The translations under genes and the position numbers were made by a program. A stretch of DNA of 64,000 bases, taken from NCBI GenBank assembly GCA_028866155.1, contig JAGWIT010000001.1:14735-78734 (forward strand). The letters run 5' to 3'. The notes beneath the pieces were generated by a model that ran no database searches, was not told where the DNA came from, and was given only the letters and a program-made list of their open reading frames with translations. The stretch is from Patescibacteria group bacterium (GTDB taxonomy: Bacteria; Patescibacteriota; Minisyncoccia; Phycocordibacterales; SBAW01). This document shows positions 1 to 9,679 of the stretch, piece after piece; position 1 is the stretch's first letter, and each line of letters starts with the position of its first letter.

Positions 1-1
1 G

Positions 2-2398
<2,397 letters not shown>

Positions 2399-2458
2399 TT
2401 GGCTTATGGCAAAGAAAAAAGAACCCTCCTCGGATGATATTGCACGAATTTAAAAAAA

Positions 2459-2545
2459 ATGAATGAGCAACTTAAAACTCTATCTAAAGAATTGAAGCTG
2501 TTGGAAAAAAATTTAAAAGAACTAAGGGCAATATTTGCTAACTAA
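2459..2545 (+). CDS. Possible 28-residue coiled-coil peptide, perhaps a frameshifted longer ORF
   Basis: An AT-rich stretch between nrdA and nrdB encodes MNEQLKTLSKELK and onwards, a lysine/leucine-rich heptad-like helix ending at the TAA at 2543-2545, just before the nrdB ATG at 2547. A second short ORF at 2407-2454 (MAKKKEPSSDDIARI) stops just before the A8 run at 2452-2459; one extra base there would join both into one protein of about 46 residues. It could be a real small gene, a decayed one, or a homopolymer sequencing error. No function is recognised. Confidence 0.35.
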   Translation: MNEQLKTLSKELKLLEKNLKELRAIFAN

Positions 2546-2546
2546 T

Positions 2547-3539
2547 ATGGGAATCATCAATGGAGGCTCCAATACCGACCCCAACAAAATTTTGCCGATG
2601 AAGTATCCTTGGGCCCGCACCCACTACAAAAAAGGCGTGGCCAACAACTGGGTACCCGAGGAAGTTTCGATGCAGCAGGATGTCGAGTTGTGGAAGAAGC
2701 CCGGCGCTTTAAGCGAAGACGAGCGCCGTATGATTTTGTGGAACCTCGGGTTCTTCTCGACCGCCGAGTCTTTGACCGCCAACAATTTGGTGCTCGCGAT
2801 TTACCGCCATATCACCAACCCCGAGGCGCGCCAATACATTTTGCGCCAGTCATACGAAGAGGCGGTACACACCGACACGTTCATCTACTGCTGTGACACG
2901 CTGGGACTCAATCCCGACGAGATTTACAACATGTACCAAACCATCCCCTCGATTAAGGAGAAGGACGAATTCGTCGTAGAGATGACCAGGAGCGTGTTCG
3001 ACCCCAACTTCAACACCCAGGGCACCGAGAACATCCAGCGCTTCGTGCACGACCTCGTGGGCTACTACGTCATCATGGAGGGCATCTTCTTTTATGCCGG
3101 CTTCGCGATGACGCTTTCGATGCTGCGCAAAAACCGGATGGTCGGCGTTGGCGAGCAGTTCCAGTTTATTTTGCGCGACGAGTCGGTGCACCTGGCCTTC
3201 GGCGCCGACCTCATCAACACTATCGTGCAGGAGAACCCGGCAATATGGACGCCGGAGTTCAAGCAGACGCTGACCAAAAACATCATGCGCGGCGTTGAAC
3301 TCGAGAAAAAATATGCCGATGACGCGCTCCCGCGCGGGATAGTGGGGCTAACCCCCTCAACGGTGAAGCAGTATGTCGAGCATGTCGCCGACCGTCGCCT
3401 CGAGCGCATAGGCCTTGAGCGCCAATATCACAAAGACAACCCGTTCCCCTGGCTCTCGGAGGTGATGGACATGCCGAAGGAAAAGAACTTTTTTGAAACC
3501 CGCGTGACCGAATACAAAACCGGCGAGCTGGATTGGTAA
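2547..3539 (+). CDS. nrdB: Ribonucleoside-diphosphate reductase beta subunit, class Ic-like
   Basis: 330-residue R2 subunit, which houses the dinuclear metal site that generates the radical for NrdA. The ATG at 2547 is chosen over an in-frame TTG at 2535. Metal ligands are visible as E74 (TAESL), E105 and H108 (EEAVHTDTF), a Glu in MEGIFFY and the Glu/His of RDESVH. The residue aligned with the radical tyrosine (four after the His) is F112, and the first ligand is Glu rather than Asp. Both match the class Ic (Mn/Fe) pattern known from Chlamydia R2. Downstream the strand switches to a convergent gene. Confidence 0.95.
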   Translation: MGIINGGSNTDPNKILPMKYPWARTHYKKGVANNWVPEEVSMQQDVELWKKPGALSEDERRMILWNLGFFSTAESLTANNLVLAIYRHITNPEARQYILRQSYEEAVHTDTFIYCCDTLGLNPDEIYNMYQTIPSIKEKDEFVVEMTRSVFDPNFNTQGTENIQRFVHDLVGYYVIMEGIFFYAGFAMTLSMLRKNRMVGVGEQFQFILRDESVHLAFGADLINTIVQENPAIWTPEFKQTLTKNIMRGVELEKKYADDALPRGIVGLTPSTVKQYVEHVADRRLERIGLERQYHKDNPFPWLSEVMDMPKEKNFFETRVTEYKTGELDW

Positions 3540-3570
3540 AAAAAGAAAGCGCGGTTTAAGAAGCCGCGCC
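3540..3570 (-). terminator. Rho-independent terminator of the 72-codon gene
   Basis: On the minus strand a GCGCGG stem, a 9-nt loop and CCGCGC are followed by TTTCTTTTTTT; the hairpin overlaps the stop codon of the upstream ORF. Confidence 0.7.
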
Positions 3571-3774
3571 AGTAAACAACTGGTCAAGTGCGGCTCGGGC
3601 ATCTTCGCCCTCTGCCCTGATCGTGATTTTGAGCACCTGATTAGCATAGAGCAGCCGCTTTTTCATCCCCGAGTCGAACGGGGCTTTGGCGACCGCCACT
3701 TCAGTGATCATCTCCCAATAGTCTTTGTTGCCGTGGTCATCGCTGAGCCCCGGCACGATATAACGCGTGGCCAT
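3556..3774 (-). CDS. Hypothetical protein, 72 aa
   Basis: Small soluble protein of no recognised family, starting MATRYIVPGL and ending LFTGAAS; it has no membrane segment or cysteine motif. It is well supported as a gene: an AAGGAG Shine-Dalgarno site (3784-3789) lies 9 nt before the ATG, a TTGCAA-N17-TATGGT promoter lies upstream (3812-3840), and a hairpin terminator overlaps its stop codon. It stands alone between convergent nrdB and truB. Function unknown. Confidence 0.7.
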   Translation of the reverse strand: MATRYIVPGLSDDHGNKDYWEMITEVAVAKAPFDSGMKKRLLYANQVLKITIRAEGEDARAALDQLFTGAAS

Positions 3775-3811
3775 GGGTTGCTACTCCTTCGAACGAAGAC
3801 CGTATATCCGC

Positions 3812-3840
3812 ACCATAGCGTATAACCCCGGTAGTTGCAA
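3812..3840 (-). promoter_or_regulatory. Sigma-70 promoter for the 72-codon gene
   Basis: Read on the minus strand: TTGCAA (3840-3835), 17-nt spacer, TATGGT (3817-3812). Confidence 0.5.
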
Positions 3841-3844
3841 GAAA

Positions 3845-4639
3845 TTATCTAAGAGACTTATCAATCTCATACTCCCCCACTTTGGTGCGCAGGATATGGA
3901 GCGCGAGCGCGGGGACGCCGAGCTCTTGACCCAGTTTGTGGGCTATTGAACGCGCGTAGGTGCCGGAGGAGCACTCTATTTTTATTGTCGCACAGGGAAA
4001 CTCGCGCTCGCCGCTTTGTTGCAGATTGCGCTTCCAGAGCCGCGTTATTTCTTCCTGCCGGAAGTCGCCGTTGACCTTCTCGATGCTCGTTTCGATATAG
4101 GAGAGCAGCGCCGGCTCTTTGACCTTGTAGATCCCGACCAGGTCGATGTGGTAGATATTGACCATGCGGCTGGGCAATATGATAGAGCTCAGCGCATTGC
4201 CGCGCGCCCACTCAAACAGCGATTTGCCTTCGACCGTTTTACTCGAGTACGGCGGATACTCCTGAGCTACCGCTCCGCGAAATTCATTCAAACCTTTTTC
4301 AATTTCCCTGCGAGTGAGGCCGCTGCAATCGCCCGTCTCTATGACGCGCCCGAGGATGTCATAGGTGTCGGTGGCAAAGCCGAACAGCACGTCGAGCGTA
4401 TACTCCTTGCCGAGATCCAAATACTGCTCGCGGCGGCGGTTGGCCGAGCCCACGAGGCACAGCATGACCCCCTCGGCCATGGGGTCCAGCCGGCCCGCGT
4501 AGGAGAGCACCTCGTGGGCATAGTGGGGCTTCTGCGCACGCAGGCGCTCGAGGCGCTCGCGGGGGGTTTCGCCCAGGTTTTTGTATACATTGAGGACCGC
4601 TCCAGCCTTGTTCAGATCAGCATTATTCATCTGCGGCAT
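3845..4639 (-). CDS. truB: tRNA pseudouridine(55) synthase TruB
   Basis: Converts U55 in the T-loop of tRNAs to pseudouridine. The family signature SYAGRLDPMAEG lies near residue 47, with catalytic Asp at about D52; the later SSGTYARSIAHKLG segment is the usual C-terminal part of the catalytic fold. About 264 residues from the ATG at 4639 (alternative ATG at 4630); the longer frame to 4699 would run into hisS. The N-terminus (VLNVYKNLGETPRERLERLR) departs from the common DKPxGxTSxD form. It is divergent from hisS with about 22 bp between starts, so the two promoters must overlap. Confidence 0.9.
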   Translation of the reverse strand: MPQMNNADLNKAGAVLNVYKNLGETPRERLERLRAQKPHYAHEVLSYAGRLDPMAEGVMLCLVGSANRRREQYLDLGKEYTLDVLFGFATDTYDILGRVIETGDCSGLTRREIEKGLNEFRGAVAQEYPPYSSKTVEGKSLFEWARGNALSSIILPSRMVNIYHIDLVGIYKVKEPALLSYIETSIEKVNGDFRQEEITRLWKRNLQQSGEREFPCATIKIECSSGTYARSIAHKLGQELGVPALALHILRTKVGEYEIDKSLR

Positions 4640-4661
4640 TTCTGCTACACTGTACACTACA

Positions 4662-5912
4662 ATGACAAAAAAGGATAAATTATCGGTCGAGCCGTACAAA
4701 GGCGTGCGCGATTTCTATCCCGAGGAGCAGGCATTTCTCAACTACTTCATTGCCACGTGCCGCGAATTCGTCGAGAAGGTCGGTTATGTCGAATATGATG
4801 CTTCGCCGCTTGAACCCTCGGAGCTCTATAAAGCCAAGGGCGCCGAAAATGAGGAGATGGTCAATGAGCAAACCTACACCTTTGTCGACCGCGGCGGGCG
4901 CGAGGTGACGCTCCGGCCCGAAATGACGCCGACGGTGGCGCGCATGGTGGCGGGCAAGCGCCGCGAGCTTGGCTTCCCTTTGCGGTGGTATTCACTGCCC
5001 AATTGTTTTAGATACGAGCGGCCCCAGCGCGGTCGTCTGCGCGAATTTTGGCAACTCAACGTCGATCTCTTCGGCTCGCATTCCCCGTATGCCGATGCTG
5101 AAATTATCGCCATGGCGTATGGTCTGATGAAGGCATTTGGGGCGGAGGATGACGACTTTGTAATAAAAGTGAATAGCCGCGCATATCTTAATAAGTTGAC
5201 AGAAAAACTTTCTGATGAAGCCCGTAAAAAACTTTTTAATTTACTTGACCGCAAAACCAAGATGCCAAGCGACGAGTTTGAAGCGGGTTTGCGTGAACTT
5301 GCTATTTCTCCAGAAAGATTTATGAGCGCTGAAGGACCAGCTGAGATTGAAAAAATGATTAGAGAATTTAGTGACGCTGGTATTAAAAATATTATCTACG
5401 ATCCCTCAATCGTGCGGGGCTTTGCCTATTACACCGGCATGGTGTTCGAGGTGTTCGACACCCACCCCGACAACAATCGCGCGCTCTTCGGCGGCGGGCG
5501 CTACGACAATTTAACCGCGATGTTCGACGACGAGCCGGTGGCGGGTGTGGGGTTTGGCATGGGCGACGTCACCATCCGCGACTTCTTGGCAGTGCGCAAT
5601 TTGTTGCCCGTCTACGCGCCGCCCACGCACGTTTATATAGCTATACCGTCGTCCGAATTGGCCCTCCAGGCGCAAACCTTCGCGGGGAGCCTGCGCCAGC
5701 AAGGCGTCAACGTCGCGGTGGACTTTGGCGAGAAGAAGCTCGGCGACCAGATCAAGACGGCTGCCAAGCACAACATACCGTTCGTTATCGTGCTCGGGCA
5801 AGACGAGCTCGCCTCGGGACAATACACCGTTCGAGATCTTGAAACCGGCAGTGAAAAAAAGCTGGATAAGGGTCAGTTGTCCGAATTCTTCTTAAATATT
5901 GAACGCAAATAA
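4662..5912 (+). CDS. hisS: Histidyl-tRNA synthetase
   Basis: Class II aminoacyl-tRNA synthetase charging tRNA-His. Class II motif 2 (FRYERPQRGRLREFWQ), the HisRS-specific VRGFAYYTG and the GGGRYD motif 3 region are present, followed by a C-terminal anticodon-binding domain. 416 residues, close to the usual length. The ATG at 4662 is chosen because the sequence before it is unlike the family. Codons in about 5155-5400, the insertion domain, are much more AT-rich than those on either side. The exonuclease gene follows after 6 nt. Confidence 0.95.
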   Translation: MTKKDKLSVEPYKGVRDFYPEEQAFLNYFIATCREFVEKVGYVEYDASPLEPSELYKAKGAENEEMVNEQTYTFVDRGGREVTLRPEMTPTVARMVAGKRRELGFPLRWYSLPNCFRYERPQRGRLREFWQLNVDLFGSHSPYADAEIIAMAYGLMKAFGAEDDDFVIKVNSRAYLNKLTEKLSDEARKKLFNLLDRKTKMPSDEFEAGLRELAISPERFMSAEGPAEIEKMIREFSDAGIKNIIYDPSIVRGFAYYTGMVFEVFDTHPDNNRALFGGGRYDNLTAMFDDEPVAGVGFGMGDVTIRDFLAVRNLLPVYAPPTHVYIAIPSSELALQAQTFAGSLRQQGVNVAVDFGEKKLGDQIKTAAKHNIPFVIVLGQDELASGQYTVRDLETGSEKKLDKGQLSEFFLNIERK

Positions 5913-5918
5913 ATCGGT

Positions 5919-6494
5919 ATGAAAGTACTTACCTTCGACATCGAAACGACGGGCGAATTTTTAGGCAACGGCGACTTTTCAAATCAAGAGGTCACGGTTG
6001 TCGGCGTACACGACTCTGAGACCAGCGAATTTTCATCATATCTCAAAGAAGAGTTGCACAAGATGTGGCCCCTGTTCGAGCGGGCCGACATCATCGTCGG
6101 GTACAACAGCGACCACTTCGATATCCCCATCCTCAACAAATACTATGCGGGCGACCTCGGCAAAATTAAAAGCGTCGACTTGCTCAAAGAGATTAAGAAC
6201 GTGCTCGGCAGGCGGCTGAAGCTCGATAACCTGGCCGAAGCGACGCTCGGCAAAAAAAAGAGCGGCAACGGCCTCGAGGCCGTCAAATGGTGGGCCGAGG
6301 GCAAAGTTGAGCAGGTGCGCGCCTACTGCATAGACGACGTGCGAATCACGCGGGAACTATATGACTACGCCAAAAAGCACGGCAGTCTCAAATATAAAGA
6401 CTATGACGGTAAGCGAGAAATAAAGCTCGACACCAGCCAGTGGGAGATTCTTCCGGCCAATGGCGGAGCTCTTACACACACCTTGCCCTTTTAA
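5919..6494 (+). CDS. DEDD-type 3'-5' exonuclease / RNase H-like domain protein
   Basis: 191-residue nuclease of the DnaQ-like RNase H fold (resembling YprB/RNase_H_2 proteins). The ExoI motif is FDIETTG near the N-terminus, the ExoII motif is in GYNSDHFDIPIL, and the last acidic motif is in YCIDDVRITRELYDYA. All the expected acidic residues for two-metal catalysis are present. It begins 6 nt after hisS and is probably co-transcribed. Substrate (DNA or RNA) cannot be told from sequence. Confidence 0.85.
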   Translation: MKVLTFDIETTGEFLGNGDFSNQEVTVVGVHDSETSEFSSYLKEELHKMWPLFERADIIVGYNSDHFDIPILNKYYAGDLGKIKSVDLLKEIKNVLGRRLKLDNLAEATLGKKKSGNGLEAVKWWAEGKVEQVRAYCIDDVRITRELYDYAKKHGSLKYKDYDGKREIKLDTSQWEILPANGGALTHTLPF

Positions 6495-6505
6495 TAGTAG
6501 CTTTG

Positions 6506-6511
6506 TAGAAT
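6506..6511 (+). promoter_or_regulatory. Leaderless-type -10 box (TAGAAT) for the DsbA-like gene
   Basis: TAGAAT preceded by TG, ending 6 nt before the ATG at 6518; no Shine-Dalgarno site. Confidence 0.55.
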
Positions 6512-6517
6512 TAGCTT

Positions 6518-7279
6518 ATGAAATCACAATATATTTTGCCTATTACTATTGTTGTCGCGGGTTTGCTCATTGCCGGTGCGGTTTTTTGGGTCGGTAAAAG
6601 CGGGACTATAGCGCCCAATACCACCAACGGCCAGCAACAAAATATCACCTTCCCTCCGGTGACCTCGGCCGACCACATCCTTGGCAACCCCAATGCACCG
6701 GTTAAAGTTATAGAGTACGCCGACCTTGAGTGCCCATACTGCAAGGTATTCGAAACGACGATGCATCAGGTGATGGACTACTACGGCCAGTCGGGGCGGG
6801 TGGCATGGGTGTACCGTCCGTTCCCGCTCGCGCAAATCCACTCCAAAGCTCCGCAGGAAGCCGAGGCGGCCGAGTGTGCGGCCGACCAGGGCGGCAGTAC
6901 GGCGTTCTTCAACTACATCGACAAGCTGTATGCGATCACGCCGTCGGAGAACGGGCTTGATTTGGCGCAGCTGCCAGTCATTGCCGGGGACGTCGGGCTC
7001 AATGTCACCCAGTTCAACACGTGCCTTAGCTCAGGCAAATATGCCTCGAAGGTCCAGCAAAGCTACAATGACGCCATCGCCGCAGGCGGCACCGGCACAC
7101 CGTACATCCTCATCACGGTGCAGGGCTCAAAAGACGCGGTGCCGCTCGAGGGCGCCCAGCCCTACGACAGCATGCGTGCGGCAATAGACGCGGTGCTCTC
7201 GACCATTCCCGGCGGCTCGGCCACCACCGCAAGCAGCACACCGGCGGCTACTCCAACCGCCCCCGCAGCCACTCAGTAA
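6518..7279 (+). CDS. DsbA-family thiol oxidoreductase, membrane-anchored
   Basis: 253-residue extracytoplasmic thioredoxin-fold protein. One N-terminal hydrophobic segment (about residues 5-26) serves as anchor or signal. The redox motif is C72-P-Y-C75 in ADLECPYCKVFE, and GGTGTPY carries the cis-Pro loop typical of DsbA/thioredoxin-like proteins. The C-terminal 30 residues are a Thr/Ala/Pro-rich tail. It probably forms or shuffles disulfides in exported proteins; the window encodes several cysteine-containing surface proteins that could be substrates (inference). A leaderless-type -10 box precedes it. Confidence 0.85.
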   Translation: MKSQYILPITIVVAGLLIAGAVFWVGKSGTIAPNTTNGQQQNITFPPVTSADHILGNPNAPVKVIEYADLECPYCKVFETTMHQVMDYYGQSGRVAWVYRPFPLAQIHSKAPQEAEAAECAADQGGSTAFFNYIDKLYAITPSENGLDLAQLPVIAGDVGLNVTQFNTCLSSGKYASKVQQSYNDAIAAGGTGTPYILITVQGSKDAVPLEGAQPYDSMRAAIDAVLSTIPGGSATTASSTPAATPTAPAATQ

Positions 7280-7284
7280 AAATC

Positions 7285-8130
7285 CTACAAATCGGGCCTG
7301 AAGTGTGCATCGTATTCTTCGGGGAGGAGGTTAATATTATAGATATCAAGCGAGTTCTCGCCTTCGAAAAGATCCGACGGGTTGGGCAGAAATACTTTGG
7401 TGTGCGCTATGACTTCTGTCGCATCGCGGATGAGCCGGTTAAAAATGATGAACTCGCGCCGAAAGGCGCGAAAGTCTATAACATACCGCCGCAGCTGCGG
7501 GCTGCCGTCGGCGTTGCGGGTTATTTTACATTCATGCACGATAAAGCGCCGCACCGGTTTGCCGTAGAGTTTTTTTACCGTGTAGTAATTGAATATCGCC
7601 TGAAAGACAAAAAGAGATTTATCGGCCCGCAACGGGCTGAATGCGGCGACGAACTTATGGTCGACAATATCAACTCCGCGCGGATCGACTTTTGATTGAA
7701 CGACCAGGTCGGAGACGGCTTTTATCGGGAGCGGCAAGCCCTCTACTTCAGCCACCGCTTTAACTTCAACACCAAGCACCTTGTATGTGGGCGGCCGCGC
7801 GAGGTAAAAGCCTATAGCCTGCAGATACTCGTGCTCCATTGCGGCGCGCTTTTTCTTTTTTGCCAAGCGGCTCCTTGCCTTGCCGAAGTTTATCTCAAAG
7901 TCCGGCACCTCCCGCAGATACTCAAGCCCCAATTCAGTGGCGCCCTCCTTCCCTAATCCGCCATAAAAATGCTGGAGAGCCACGTGCCCTGCGCGCCCGA
8001 CAATGCCGGACGGGCTCGAGGGCGTGTCATACACCTCTTCGACATAGCGCTTATACCAGGCCAGCGGATTGCGCAAAAAAGCCATCAACGAAGAGTGGCT
8101 CCAGTGTTTGATGGGAAGTTCTTTGCCCAT
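7285..8130 (-). CDS. PD-(D/E)XK superfamily nuclease
   Basis: 281-residue protein resembling the RecB/AddB C-terminal nuclease domain (PDDEXK_1 type). Visible features are the N-terminal SHSSLMAFLRNPLAWY segment, GRAGHVALQ with the conserved His, an Asp in SDLVVQ, and VDIVDHKF, which carries the D-x-K catalytic core. No helicase or RecB partner is adjacent, so it is a stand-alone nuclease. It is convergent with the DsbA-like gene. A TAGAAT box sits 6 nt before its ATG. Confidence 0.75.
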   Translation of the reverse strand: MGKELPIKHWSHSSLMAFLRNPLAWYKRYVEEVYDTPSSPSGIVGRAGHVALQHFYGGLGKEGATELGLEYLREVPDFEINFGKARSRLAKKKKRAAMEHEYLQAIGFYLARPPTYKVLGVEVKAVAEVEGLPLPIKAVSDLVVQSKVDPRGVDIVDHKFVAAFSPLRADKSLFVFQAIFNYYTVKKLYGKPVRRFIVHECKITRNADGSPQLRRYVIDFRAFRREFIIFNRLIRDATEVIAHTKVFLPNPSDLFEGENSLDIYNINLLPEEYDAHFRPDL

Positions 8131-8136
8131 ATCTCT

Positions 8137-8142
8137 ATTCTA
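8137..8142 (-). promoter_or_regulatory. Leaderless-type -10 box (TAGAAT) for the PD-(D/E)XK gene
   Basis: TAGAAT on the minus strand, 6 nt before the ATG at 8130. Confidence 0.55.
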
Positions 8143-8201
8143 CTTGCCTTCTTCCTGCATATCGAGTATAAAAAGAAAAGTATTGCAGTAGGAGTGCTGA
8201 G

Positions 8202-8327
8202 ATGGAAGCTTTAAAAACCTTCGCGGAATGGTGGGGTTTGATGGCCATTATCCTGGTCATCATGTTCCCCCTGCTCCCGTGGCTCCGCAAATACTACCGC
8301 AAAATCACCAAACGCCTGATTCGCTGA
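8202..8327 (+). CDS. 41-residue single-span membrane peptide
   Basis: Encodes MEALKTFAEWWGLMAIILV and continues through a hydrophobic segment (about residues 9-28) into a strongly basic tail (RKYYRKITKRLIR). An AGGAG Shine-Dalgarno site lies 7 nt before the ATG, and a hairpin terminator overlaps the TGA stop, so this is a complete small transcription unit. One membrane span with a basic cytoplasmic tail is seen in both small regulatory membrane proteins and type I toxins; no antisense RNA was identified. Function unknown. Confidence 0.65.
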   Translation: MEALKTFAEWWGLMAIILVIMFPLLPWLRKYYRKITKRLIR

Positions 8328-8351
8328 AAAGCGAGTCAGGCGTTCTTGTAT
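8311..8351 (+). terminator. Hairpin terminator between the small membrane gene and rpoD
   Basis: AACGCCTGA and TCAGGCGTT arms with inner TCGC/GCGA pairs, followed by TTCTTGTATTT; it lies between convergent genes. Confidence 0.65.
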
Positions 8352-8358
8352 TTATCCT

Positions 8359-9642
8359 TTAATAACTCCGTAGTCTTTTTGCCTTTTCGTGCGTGCGGAT
8401 GCGCTCGAGAGCTTTAGCCTCTATTTGGCGGATACGCTCGCGCGTGACGCCAAACTTTTTGCCCACCTCCTCAAGCGTGTGGTAGATGCCGTCCTCAAGA
8501 CCGTGGCGCAGTTTGAGTATCTCGCGTTCTTTTGGCGAGAGTTCGTCGAGGATCTCCCGCAACTGGTCGGCCAAAATGCGGCGCGCCACCTCCTGGTCGG
8601 GCGAGAGAATTTTGTCGTCTTTGATGAAGTCGCCGAGCGTCGACTTGCCGTCGCCGTCATCGTCGCCGACCGGACTCTCGAGCGAGACCGTATCCTGATC
8701 TATCTTTTCTATCTGGTAGACCTTCTCGACATCGATGCCCATCTCAAGCGCTATCTCCTCGGCCAGAGGGTCGCGGCCGAGATCCTGGCTGAGACGCCGC
8801 GAGACCTGCTTGTACTTGGCAATGGTCTCGACCATGTGTACGGGGATGCGGATGGTGCGGCTTTGGTCCGCCAAAGCGCGCGTAATGGCCTGGCGGATCC
8901 ACCACGTCGCATAGGTAGAAAACTTGTAGCCTTTGGTGTAGTCAAACTTATCGACCGCCTTAAAGAGGCCGAGGTTGCCTTCCTGTATGAGGTCAAGCAA
9001 GGTGAGGTCGGGCGAGCGACCGACATATTTTTTGGCAATAGACACGACGAGGCGCAGATTGGCGCGCGCCAAGAGGTTCCTCGCCTCGCTGTCGCCCTCG
9101 GTGATGCGCTTGGCGAGATCGCGCTCGGACTGCGCGTTGAGGAGCGGGTACTTGCCTATCTCACGCAGGTACATTTGTATCGAGTCGTACTGCGAGTCCG
9201 AGCGGGAGTAACCCTTCTCGGCTACCGCTTCATTTATTTCGAGCATGCCGCCGCCTTCGAGCACGTCGATGCCGGCGGTCGCGAACTTTTCATACAGCTC
9301 TTCAAGAAAGACCACGTCGCTCTCTATCGTCGGGAAGCTCTTGAGTATCTCGTCATAGGTGACGAAGCCGCGCTGGCGGCCGCTGGCCATCAGCGCCTCG
9401 GCCTTCTTGTCCTGCTCCTGCGCTTTTTTGAGGAGCTTGGGGCTCAGGGGCGAGACTATTTTCCCCGACGCTTTGGTGGTCCCGACCTTGCGTCGGGACT
9501 TAGACGCAAGCTTTGCCTGCCCGCGGATGCGGGACGCGGCCAGGGAGCGCCGCTTCGCGGCGCTAAGTCTAAATTTGCGCGCCTTAGCGCTCGCGGTTTT
9601 GCCCTTCCGCGATTTTTTGCCTGCCGCCTTCTTTTTCGCCAT
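8359..9642 (-). CDS. rpoD: RNA polymerase primary sigma factor
   Basis: Principal sigma factor, 427 residues from the ATG at 9642. Region 1.2 (YLREIGKYPLL), region 2 (DLIQEGNLGLFKAVDKFDY then FSTYATWWIRQAITRA, the -10 recognition helix), region 3, and region 4 with helix-turn-helix TLEEVGKKFGVTRERIRQIE are all present. The N-terminal 75 residues are a Lys/Arg/Ala-rich linker holding two palindromic DNA inserts. The start at 9642 is preferred because a TATAAT box (9650-9655) lies just upstream; longer starts would overlap dnaG. It follows dnaG, the classical dnaG-rpoD order. Confidence 0.97.
   Translation of the reverse strand: MAKKKAAGKKSRKGKTASAKARKFRLSAAKRRSLAASRIRGQAKLASKSRRKVGTTKASGKIVSPLSPKLLKKAQEQDKKAEALMASGRQRGFVTYDEILKSFPTIESDVVFLEELYEKFATAGIDVLEGGGMLEINEAVAEKGYSRSDSQYDSIQMYLREIGKYPLLNAQSERDLAKRITEGDSEARNLLARANLRLVVSIAKKYVGRSPDLTLLDLIQEGNLGLFKAVDKFDYTKGYKFSTYATWWIRQAITRALADQSRTIRIPVHMVETIAKYKQVSRRLSQDLGRDPLAEEIALEMGIDVEKVYQIEKIDQDTVSLESPVGDDDGDGKSTLGDFIKDDKILSPDQEVARRILADQLREILDELSPKEREILKLRHGLEDGIYHTLEEVGKKFGVTRERIRQIEAKALERIRTHEKAKRLRSY
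9479..9533. repeat. Two adjacent palindromic inserts in the rpoD N-terminal linker
   Basis: GTCCCGAC-N5-GTCGGGAC at 9479-9499 and CCCGC-GGAT-GCGGG at 9520-9533. Both are in frame, in the low-complexity basic linker before sigma region 1.2 (roughly residues 37-55). Confidence 0.5.
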
Positions 9643-9649
9643 TTTCACC

Positions 9650-9655
9650 ATTATA
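9650..9655 (-). promoter_or_regulatory. Leaderless-type -10 box (TATAAT) for rpoD
   Basis: Perfect TATAAT on the minus strand, 7 nt before the ATG at 9642, placed between the dnaG stop and rpoD. It would give rpoD its own promoter besides read-through from dnaG. Confidence 0.55.
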
Positions 9656-9679
9656 TCACACAAGCCCCGCAGAGGGAAG

